DNA of 64,000 nt from Prunella strophiata (Eukaryota > Chordata > Aves > Passeriformes > Prunellidae), in assembly GCA_036583965.1 (NCBI GenBank), contig JAZBQD010000027.1, forward strand, positions 23,133,001-23,197,000, written 5' to 3'. Below the pieces are notes generated by a model that saw only the letters and a list, made by a program, of their open reading frames with translations, did not search any database and was not told the DNA's origin. Positions 54,001-64,000 of the stretch are shown here, one piece after another. The stretch's first letter is position 1, and every line of letters begins with the position of its first letter. The translations under genes and the position numbers were made by a program.

Positions 54001-56340
54001 TTTTATAAATGAAACCTTTAATTTTTTGCATCTTCTATTCCTTTCGCTGTTGCTCAAGTTAGAAAGTCATGAAAGACTTCAGGCAGTGCATCCAGGCAAA
54101 TTAGCAAACACAGTGTTTTCTGCTTGAAAGCACTCATGGCTCCTCTGTATTCATGACATGATGTTCCAATTCCAAACCCTTACTTCTCTCAGGTGGCCTA
54201 AATAGGTGGATGACATAAATTTTTCCTACTGTCAAGTCAAAACCTGTAATCTGAAAAAAAACATGACTGGATTCTTGTTAGTGCCATTCAAGTCCCTTGC
54301 TTTCCTTCTGCACAGAAAAGCACTTGGGAGGATCTTTCCTGCCATCACAGCTGACCTAATAACTACAATATCCACTGTATTACCTTTTTTATCTGCCTTG
54401 TTCAATAGCTAAATAAATAATTTATGATAACTGATCCTACAAGTAAGGCTGCTAAGTATAAATGGATTATTTAAACCTACCTTATATTAGGACCATCTTT
54501 CTCAGTTATTTACATGTCAAAGTTGAAGTCCTTGAAAATGGGCTTGGAAATCCTGTGGACTACCCCACATGGATTTAAAAATCCCATTCAACAGAAGGCT
54601 GAGACAGTATTGATTTGAAAATCAGATTTGTTTGAAATCTTTCATGAGTCCATTCTTACTGCTTTCTTCCAATTCAAAGATTTTTCCAACAAAGTACTTC
54701 AAATTTTAAGCTGTTTTTTCATCCATCAAATACAACAGAAGTGTAACCAAGGAAAATAAAATTAAACAAATGTTAAGAGAAGATGTTAGAAACTTGACCT
54801 TAAACCATACTGAGTTGATGGCTGTACACTTACCATAATGCAATGAGAGATCTTAAAAGGTGCAAGAGATAGAAAGTTACAGAACAGGTGAGTATCAAGG
54901 TTGTGTTACTCTAGAACCAAACACAAGTCACCTGTGAGGGAATCTGGGTCTACTGTTGTTCAGAGTGTGCCAAACCAACCCCGTTAAAAGCTCCACGCTT
55001 GCAGTGCCTCTGTCAGATTAAATGAGAAGATTCTCACACCACTCTGAGACTGATCTGTACTTTGCAGAAAAGGGCTCTCAGTGGTATCTGATTCAGCACT
55101 CATCCCCACTGGGCAAGGGATTTGGGCACTGCAGAGAGCCAGCCATGATTAAATCTGGGTTGTGCATCACTGATCACATTTAAACAAGGCTTTTACGCAC
55201 ATTTACACAATGCAGAGCTTCTGATACCACTCCAAAATAAAAATCGCTAAAACTTTGCAGCTGTAGAATTCATTTAATAAAGCTACAGCTCCAAGAATGG
55301 TTGCCAAATTTCCAGCTAGACTTTCAGGGCAGAATTTGATTGGGTGTTCAGAGAATAAAAATGGTCATGTGGCATCTGTGAGAAAGCATTAGTGCCTCTG
55401 AAAGTAATTATGCTTGTGCTTTAGCAAAGTACTGAGGATGGGACCCAAAGCATGGATCTTTAGATAGCCTAACATATGCTTTTAAGAAGATTTTAGATGT
55501 CCTAGATCTAAAAGTAAGTCACAAAGCCCAAGGACTAACTTCTGTACACACCTAAATTTTGGCAGAAATCCAACTCATGGATCCAAACTCCTGTTCTCCC
55601 TCACACAAAATTGTCTTTGGTGATTTAAAATAAACTTCTAGGCACACCTTAAAAATAGAGAAAGTGAACCCCTGCCATTTTGTCCCCAGTAAAATGTTGT
55701 CTACCCTTGTCATACCTAAAATACACACATACTAATTTTTTTTTTTACAGTTTTTAAGCTTTTAATATCCCTCCAGATCTGAAAATTTAATTTTGGAAAT
55801 GCACAGAGAAACTCAATTCTGGCAAGCTTCATGCAGAATTTCAGTGCCCGGTTTCTCCTTAAGCTGGTAATCATTCACTGACTACTCCTGTTCAGAGTGT
55901 AAATAACTCACACCCACACAGTCACACAAATGCAACCTTCTTTAAAATGGATAAAAAACCCCAAACAACCAAACACAAAAACTTCTTGTGCTAATAGTGT
56001 GGGTTTAGCAGTAAACTTGGGAAAGAGTAATCAAAGTGCCTACCTACATTTTGCCCAAGGGTGCTCAGATTCCTGTCTCTCTGGTGAGGACTTGGACCAA
56101 ATATTTTGAGGCTTATTTAACATGGGAGGCAAAGAAATGCTTTCTCTGGCCCTCATGCTCAAACTCTGCTAGAAAAGGTGTTACAGCAGGTACAGAAATT
56201 TATAAAAACTAAGAACAAGAGTGAAAAAGGAGAGGGGATGAAAGCACTAGGGCAACATTGCTGGCAACTCATTAAGCTGCAGCCTAATTAAATTTTAAAA
56301 GGGAGCTTACTTTAAATTCTCTGACTGAGTAACACCAAAA

Positions 56341-56522
56341 GGATTGCCAAGCAGTGCAACAGGCTGCCCGTGGAAGGGGCTGAGCCACTGTCCCTGGTGG
56401 TATTTAGAAGTAGGTGTGGTACTTAGCAACATGGTTAGGGGCAGACTTGGCAGTGGCAGGGTAACAGTTGGACTCTCTCAAAGGTCTTTTCCAACATCAA
56501 CAATTCTGTGATCCTCTATTCA
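56341..56522 (+). mobile_element. CR1 LINE fragment, 3' end
   Basis: The CR1 blocks are in order: CAACAGGCTGCCCGTGGAAG, CCACTGTCCCTGGTGGTATTT, GGTGTGGTACTTAGCAACATGG, GACTTGGCAGTGGCAGGGTAA, GGACTCTCTCAAAGGTC, and the terminus TTCCAACATCAACAATTCTGTGATCC. The last bases keep one copy of the typical ATTCTGTG terminal repeat. It is truncated at the 5' end, as nearly all CR1 copies are. Confidence 0.9.
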
Positions 56523-58562
56523 AAGAGGATAATTCAAGCTTTACAGAATTGCTGGTTTTAGGTCTGTGTTACATTGAGACATGGTAACAGCTCTTCAAGG
56601 CCAGACCAGCAAGAGGTCAGCATTAGACTGATAAGGTGATGTTTAAATTCAGGGCATAAAACATGTCACAATAAATACTTGGGGAGGCTTCTGGAACTCA
56701 CTGCAAATACCAAGTCATGTCTCATGGTGTGTTCTGTATTTAATGCATGGCAGAAAAATGCTGAACACTCAGACAGTGCTCTGAAGTAGTTCATACTTAA
56801 CAGGAAAACAAAATCCTACCACACAAAGCTAATACTAGCCACAATGATAAATAATGTGAAAATCTCAGCAGCACTAATATCACTTACATGAAATGATCCC
56901 CAGCTACAGCTCCCAAAGCAATTACCTCCCAGGGCCATAATTAGGTGTGCTATGAGCACAGCATGCTTCTCTCTCTGGAGTGCCCAGCATTGCCTCGTGG
57001 TAAGAGACAGAAGGCCAGTCATGACCATCTCTTATTCTGCAGCATAATTCTTAGGAAATGGATATGGAATCCTCCAGACATGATATGGGAGGTACCCAGA
57101 AATATATAGGCATGAAATAACCCATAACACAATTGAGTAAATATCATGCGCAATACATTTTATGTGATGTAAACAAAACCAAACTAAAAAACAATATAAC
57201 AAGCAGGGAAAACTCATTTGGTAAACAAGATCCTTCAAAAGGCAGCATATGCTCAGAAAGAGCACACCAATTTGAAGCAGATAAGTAAGGACCATTATCA
57301 AAGGGATAATAACCATCTCATACTTATGCATGCAGCATAATGAACAGAAAAGCACAATAATGCAGATATGTTAGATTAGCATAATTTTATTCCACTATTC
57401 AAATGTCTAAGTTGGAAATGGGTTTTGTTTCAATTACTGCTTTCCTCCATGGGTTTTAAACATTTTATTCAAAACTCAGACTGTTTTATTTTGGTTTTAG
57501 TCCATTATCTGCTATTACCATCTACCTTGTCTCTATTTTACCAATGAATACAGCTTTTCAACTATCCCAAAAGTCTTAGGAGTAGAACAGACCATTAGTT
57601 ACATTGTCTAGTAATATCTTCATGACATTTCAGATAGATTTGGTAAAATGTTTCTCCCATTTCTTTAATTGGTTATATATTTAGCCTCTTCCTTTGACTA
57701 AACATTCCCTCTGTCTGAAATACAGTATTTAAAACCTTGAACTTTTTTTTTCCAGAATATTTTATTCCTGTTAGACCTGTGTTCTTTAACAATTTACAGC
57801 CATTGAATTAGGCAATTGCATTTAACTTAAAAGTAGGAATCAATAAGTAATTACTGCACATGAAAGTCTAACCTACTGTATACTAAAAACTACCTTATTT
57901 AATTCATTTACTTGCATTCAGATTATCAAGTTGTTCCTAAAGGATAGCAATCATCCAAAGATGAGTGGTTTAAATTTTAACTAAAAGAGAAGACAGCAAT
58001 GCCCTCAGGGAATTTTTCCAAGAGCTAGTCACCAACAGCATTACAGACAACAATAACACAGAAACCTTGTATGGCTTTTTGTTTCACTTCAAGTACTGAC
58101 AATTGTGGCATTTTCTTGCAGACAGAGTTACAGGGTATTTTTCCTACCTCTTACTCTGCTGCTGCAAGAAAAGAAAACACAGTGTCTGAAAGGCAAGTCT
58201 CACATGAGACACTCTATCTACAAAATAATTCCAGAAGCAGTTTTTTTTGGACTGTTCAACTTTTTCTGTACCTTTCTCAAGCACACCAGAACTACACACA
58301 GAGCTTAGTTAAAAGGCTAACTGCTGTCATCTAGAGAAATGAAATTACCTCTGCAGACTCTCACACTCATATGCTTTCACAGTTAAGGTTGAGTCAATCC
58401 CTTTTGGCCATGACACAGCTCTGAGAATTTACTGGTTTAGAACACCAGTGTTTAATTCTGCTACATCTTCCTGCACCCCAACATTAGCACACAAAGCAGA
58501 TTTTGATTTTTAGTTTGTTCTGACCCCAAACCTAAGCACAACCTTCACAACTTTTCTAGTTA
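56523..58562. other. Intergenic DNA between two CR1 copies, no gene seen
   Basis: No coding or RNA gene was recognised. The 107-codon minus-strand frame at 57032-57355 is Leu/Cys/Ile-rich, has no motif and is treated as chance. Confidence 0.6.
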
Positions 58563-59080
58563 GTGGTGTTGAGCTCCAGGGAAGACACTGAGGCACTGGA
58601 AGGAGTTGAGAGAAGGGCAATGGAGCTGGGGAAGGATTTGGAGCATGAGTGTGATGAGGAGCAGCTGAGGGACATGGAACATGGAACATGTTTGGCCTGG
58701 AGAAAAGGAGGCTCAGGGGAGACCTTACAGACCTCCACAGCTCCTTGAAATCAGGTTCTGAAAAGAGGGGGGGAGGTCAGTCTCTTCTCCCAAGTAATGA
58801 CAGGATGAGAGGAAATGGCCTCAAGTTGCAGCGGGGGTGTTCAGATGGGATGGGAGGGATAACTTCTTCCTGAACGGGCTGTCGAGTACTGGAACAGGTC
58901 GTGCAGGGCAGTGCTTGAGTCACCATCCCTGGAGGTGTTCAAAAGACCTGTGGATGTGCTTGGGAACATGATTTAGATTTAGATTCAATGGTAGAGTTGG
59001 CAGTGCTGGGTTACAAGTTGGACTCATTGGTCTTGGAGGTCTTTTCCAACCTAAACAATCCTATGACTCTAATTAGTGAT
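58563..59080 (+). mobile_element. CR1 LINE fragment with 3' coding remnant and 3' end
   Basis: The longest CR1 copy here, about 520 bases. It starts in the 3' part of the element (GAGAGAAGGGCAATGGAGCTGG, then TTTGGCCTGGAGAAAAGGAGG and GGGGAGACCTTACAGACC). It passes through TCTCTTCTCCCAAGTAATGACAGG, the ACTGGAACAGGTCG block and TCACCATCCCTGGAGGTGTTC. It ends with GGTCTTTTCCAACC, then TAAACAATCCTATGACTCT. Small internal duplications are present (ACATGGAAC twice near 58675 and a TTTAGA repeat near 58975). Its 60-62-codon open frames are not genes. Confidence 0.93.
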
Positions 59081-62000
59081 CATTCAAGCAATTACAAAAC
59101 CCTGAAAAAAACCCACTGCTTCTGCTTTAAAGAGAAAATGAAAGAGCAGCTATCTACAAGCAATTTGACTGATTAAATATCTTCTATATCAGAACAACAA
59201 AATGGTACTGACTGTATTTAACAGCTGATACACTGTGACACATACTTTACTAGAGCTCAAACAAAACCTGTTTATTGCAGAGCTGCAATTAGGAGGCCAG
59301 GGAAACAGGAGTATTGTAAACACGTGTCTGATAAGAGAAGGTGCTCAAAACCAACAGGACATAAGAAGAGGCAAGAGTCTTCACTGTACCCTTGGGATAG
59401 GAATTGGTGCAACTACTCTGTGTGTGTGTATCCCTCCAGAACAAACTGAAAGCTACCACACTATATGGAGAATGTGGATAACAGAGGCACAAAAAAAGAA
59501 AAAGTTCCTGGAATACACTAAATAACAGCCTGTTTCCTTTCAGCAGAAAGGCCACCTGAATAAGATGTTCAAAGTTGTTAATATAATACCTTATTAAAAT
59601 CACTTCTAGTAACACAAAATAGCTCATCAACTAGGGAGTAATAAAACAATTAAACTAATAAACTGGAGAAAAAAAAAAACACCTACAATTATTCTGATCA
59701 TACACTAGCATATTTCCCCACTTTATTATCTTGACTTTCTTCTATAGTAATGTACTCAAAACAGTTTCTTCATAGACTGCAAAAGATAATCATGTCTGCA
59801 CATGATCTAGTTCTCAAGGCAGTTGAGAAAGTAATGGTAATAAGAACAGCAAGAGTAATTTAATTACCATGCTAAACAACATTTTCTGAGCTTCCATTTT
59901 TGGTACTCACAACATGCAGTGCCATGGTTGTATCAGGTGACTGTCAGTGACTGGGGATGTTTGGTTTGGCACAGCTTGCAGTTGTTGAGACTTCTACAAA
60001 GGCAAAGTCCTTCTCCATTGTCCATATTTGCTTTTAGATGGAATTTTTACCTAGCATCAATGAATTTATTTCCTTTAGCATATAACCAGTCCTTCCCTAG
60101 AAGGTCTGGTGCAGTAACATAAGGACATTGAAATACAGAAAGGACACACCACTGCTCAATGTGGTATTTACCTGTTAATATATTGTGAATGGTTTAATGA
60201 AGCTTTTACTTTATAAACCAAGAATTAGGATTGCTCAAGATTAATTAGTTGAAACTCAAAAGATCAAACAGCCTTTTCTTTGTATGTGTATATGTATATG
60301 AAGTTATCAGTTCAATACTCTGATTTCTAGGAACTGCATGCAATTAAATAATCCACAACAATGTGGAATACAGTTTAGTGATACTTAATCAAAATATTTA
60401 AGGATCTTATCAAGGTTAAACAAATCCAAGGAACTGACTGTATTTTTACTTGTCATCATGTTATAGATTTCTTTTATTTGAAGATGGTTTGCAATGCAGC
60501 TCTGCAGCAAAAAGCTAAAGCCACAAGGGAACACCTTATTTCTCCACCACTTTTAGTCAGTGCTTGGTTATATACAATGAATTCCTGGACTCTGTCATAA
60601 CCACTAATTAATTCTGCAATTAATTTAACAGCACAGAATTTCATTAATTGCACACACTCCTCCCAAGTATTGATATGTTTACTTTCTTGGCAAACCTCAA
60701 AGTCAGAGGATCAGGAAACTAAACCTATCACCTCCTTCTGACAATAAGAATTACTCATATTAATACTCATACTGAAGTCAGTTGACTTACACATGAATTC
60801 AAAAACATTGGCTTTCATGTGGAAAAGATGCTAATAAAAATCTGTTTCAGTTAAGAAAAATGAATGTCTAAATCAATAGTATTTTTTCCCAGGAGTATTT
60901 GAGTCAGTTGGTTAGAGTTCAATAATTCACCCTTCTAAAAGTGAATGTTGAAAACCTTTTCCTACTCTGACAAGTCATCCTATGGGAATGCATGGCAGTA
61001 CTTGGTCTCAGCAAGTAGGAAAACTTCCAAAGTCTGGGTCTAAGGTCTGATGTAACTGAAGACTTTGGAAAAAGCCTCTGGCCTGCCTTTCCACTCTGAA
61101 CCAACTCCAGTCAGTACCTCAACAGTGTCAAAACCATTTAGCAAAAATACCACCAGTGCTAGGAATCAGAATCTAACCAGACATGCTATGGCTACAGGTA
61201 CTGGAATAGAGTGCAAGAGAGAAACAATCCTCTGTCTAATGCCATGTACTGATTCTATTATCCAGCACTCACTCAGAGCTTGTAAAAGCACTTCTAAACT
61301 TACCTTTGACAAAAAATACATTCTTCCAAAGCTATGTTTACTCATAGGGCTCTGCATTAATAATCAGCAAGGAAAACAAGAGCACAAGATTAAAATGCTT
61401 CTGAAGTTATTAAATATACACCACTACATTCGATACTGCTGTTCAGTACCAAATATACTGAGATGAGAAAAGTGTGCACCTTTTACATGATGTGTGAAAA
61501 TAGATCACTCACAGCTCACATAAAAAAACCACTTGTCATTTGGCATAGCATGGATATCTCACTGTTTAACTGGAAGGGAATCCCAGAAATACTTGTTATA
61601 AGTATTACCATAGCTCCATTAAGCTCAGTGGTTCCAAATTAATTGAGTTGGACTGAGATTATGACACAGGGTATTTTATTATATTTATGAAGTTCAGAGA
61701 GGCAAAACAGAAGCTCAAAATCTTGCCTGAAAAGCTGAGAAAAAACATTCTTTAAGTGCTTTGAAAAATAATTTGCCCAATCTCAGGTCTAAATCTTTCC
61801 TTTTCTAACAGTTACAACACACATGGCTGTGTGACATGAAATGCTTTAAAGCCACTGACACATCACATACCCTCAGAAATGCACAAGAGATACTTGGTTG
61901 TCACTTGTCTGCTTCACATGATCTCTGGATGGCCATGGCACACCTGGCTTAATTATCATCTCCTTTTCACAGCAGAAGATTAATTCAGTCTCTTGCAAAT

Positions 62001-62816
62001 ACAACATTCACTGTAAATTCCATACTCTTGCAAATCTAAAATGCATTTATAAAATGTTTGCAGATTCTCTGCTTCTGCTGCTTCAATGATGCAAATGTAC
62101 ATATTCACATGAACATATTCTTTTCATATTAAAATAATGACATTTTTGTTGACCAGATCATGCTGAGTTCAGAATCTAACTTTTCAATTCATCACAGTGA
62201 TTCCCTGTAAGATATTCCCTTAAACAGTTTTTAGCAGCTAAATTAACTTACTTTTTTCTTATGTTTGCACAAATATCTAAGTTTTCAGTCATCAAAACTA
62301 TCTTGAAAGCTTTATGTTGTTTTATTTTTTCTCTGCAACTGTTTAACCACTTCTTTGCAAAGCTGGACAATTCTTTATCTTTAGATTAAGTGACAGTTTA
62401 GTTGCCACATAGACTCATGTGAAAATTCTCTGATAAACTGCTAAGATTCACAGTGCCTCGTATTCTAGTTTCCAACATATTTTTATTGTTAAACTAGGAA
62501 CATTCATCCTTGTTTCAGCAGATCCTGGGACAGTTCATACAAGGTCATGTTTAATTATGCATGACCTCCTTGATTTTAAAGTCCTGATAAGAAAAATTGT
62601 TTGTATCGATGTACCATCAAGTTCAGAATGAGAGCACCTCAGCAGTGGTTTCTAAACATTTAGGAAGTTTGTTATTGTTCCTCCTGAGAATTTAGTTGTT
62701 TCTCCTTGTGCACCGCCCAGAGTGAATCAAAAAAACCATCCTCTAAACCTGCCAAGTGAAACATGGCATGAAAAACCTTATGCAAACCCCACATCAGAAA
62801 GATATATCATTCACTC

Positions 62817-62853
<37 letters not shown>

Positions 62854-64000
62854 TAGTTTAGGAGCTTAGCAAAGAATTCTGTTTATTCACCAAATTAAAA
62901 AACAAACAAATAAACAAAACCCCAACAAAAAAAACCCAGTTACTTCTTTGTTTCAAATCCAGATTACTCATAGATACATTATTTATATTTCAAGTGAAAA
63001 TCAAGCCCTGAAATATGCACAATAATAATAATAATAATGATAGCTTCAAGAAACACTGTGTAGACAAGTCTTGAAACAAAGACCAATGTTAAGTGACCTG
63101 GATCACTAACTAGAAGTAACTTTTTCCTCTGAACAGCAAAAATTCCTTAGGCACTATTGTCCTAATTTAGTATGTTATTTAGGTATTTTAAGATAGATGA
63201 CAATGGTCATAGGCAAAAAAATGCATATATGGTGTACTGACATATATTCATTTTCACAGTACTATCTTCTGCTGTGCTTATCACTACCATGAAAGTACCT
63301 AACCATTACCAGAGGGAGTTGCAGTGAAGGAAAAAATTGATCTTGCCACAGAAATTATTATTAGAGATTTTAAGGAGCTGGAGGAAATATACATGCCTGC
63401 ACAAATCAGTGAAAAGTCAGTATTTCTTTCTGTAATACAGAGATACTTACAAATGCTTCCTAAAGAAGAAATATCCCATTTCTGTAAAATGGTGCTTCCC
63501 TTCTGAGACAGAAATTCTTTCAGCCTTAACATGTTCTTTTCCTTATCTACTTCTGACTAATTAACATTGAGAGCTTTGGCTTTGTAGGTGTATTTGCCTT
63601 TAGTGTTGTTAAATTGGTCAAGCAATAAGATATGACAATGCAAGTCAGGTAGTTATGAGGTAATGGGATGAGAAGGAGATAAAGCCAAGTGTCCTTCATG
63701 CTAATGGGATGTAATTACTTGCTATTCCCTGTGGAATTTCACATTCTTTTAAGGAAGCCTGTGCTGCATGGGAGGCCCACTGATGTGCACAGTGACTGCT
63801 GAGGTGCACACACACAGGGGCTCTGGGTGTGCCACTGCACCCACACACAGTTTTTCACTGCCCACTTGCACCTGATCACATTCCTGATCCTTACAAGGGA
63901 CCTGACTGCTGAGCAGTGTGGGTGGTGCTGGGTAAAGCACAGAAACAAAAGCCTCAATATAAACAGTGACATTCTGAATAACCAAACATCTCAAAAAATT
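59081..64000. other. Intergenic DNA, no gene supported
   Basis: No recognisable gene. Simple repeats are common: (AAT)6 at 63021-63038 and A/C-rich low-complexity DNA at about 62895-62938. A TAATTA-rich patch lies at 60600-60653. The 133-codon frame at 61065-61466 has no motif. A charged 67-codon frame at 63303-63506 is discussed among the findings. Confidence 0.6.
62822..62849. repeat. Poly(A) run, 28 bases
   Basis: The longest homopolymer in the window, an uninterrupted A28 run, followed within 60 bases by A/C-rich sequence with AAACAAACAAATAAAC. No retrocopy was recognised upstream. Run length may be inexact because of sequencing slippage. Confidence 0.9.

Larger units (their letters stand above)
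43966..56340. other. Intergenic DNA, no gene seen
   Basis: About 12 kb without a supported gene. The G run and two ancient-repeat relics inside it are listed separately. A12 lies at 47823-47834. The 121-codon minus-strand frame at 46808-47173 was considered and has no recognisable family. Confidence 0.62.

Noticed and set aside
61065..61466. 133-codon plus-strand frame
   Set aside because: No domain, signal or repeat structure. The length is within chance expectation.
1..64000. tRNA, snRNA, rRNA, CRISPR or mitochondrial insertions
   Set aside because: Looked for T-loop boxes, U6-like sequence, regularly spaced repeats and mitochondrial gene sequence. Nothing convincing was seen.

Overview
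The window looks like about 64 kb of non-coding vertebrate nuclear DNA, most likely from a bird. It is AT-rich and CpG-poor. It carries fragments of CR1 LINEs, the dominant retroposon of birds and other sauropsids, and a solo LTR that matches the avian ERVL-type LTR as I know it. There are no bacterial-style gene arrays. No open frame gives a convincing gene, and the longest (156 codons) is about what chance allows in 128 kb of double-stranded AT-rich sequence. I cannot name the species, the chromosome or the neighbouring genes.

Layout. Positions 1-13.1 kb are plain intergenic or intronic sequence. A probable solo retroviral LTR, fairly rich in CpG and so perhaps the youngest insertion here, lies at about 13.12-13.37 kb. 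A CR1 3' end sits at 17.12-17.28 kb. At 20.01-20.26 kb, on the minus strand, is a degraded fragment of a Ty3/gypsy-type integrase core. A long quiet stretch follows. At 33.58-33.71 kb a very AT-rich, hairpin-forming block lies about 190 bp before a compact CpG island (33.90-34.25 kb, roughly 33 CpGs), the one strong promoter-like signal in the window. Further on are a minus-strand CR1 end at 37.2 kb, a weak CR1 end at 39.5 kb, the ERVL-type solo LTR at 43.43-43.97 kb, a 22-base G run at 45.0 kb, and two plus-strand CR1 copies at 56.3 and 58.6-59.1 kb. At least four short segments (14.9, 22.5, 45.7 and 51.0 kb) share a core close to CCATTGACTTCAATGG and appear to be relics of one ancient dispersed repeat.

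There is no operon or pathway to describe. The two most useful leads are the isolated CpG island, a candidate start site for an unannotated transcript, and the gypsy integrase fossil, a kind of element that is scarce in bird genomes. All repeat assignments rest on recognition by eye, so element boundaries are approximate.
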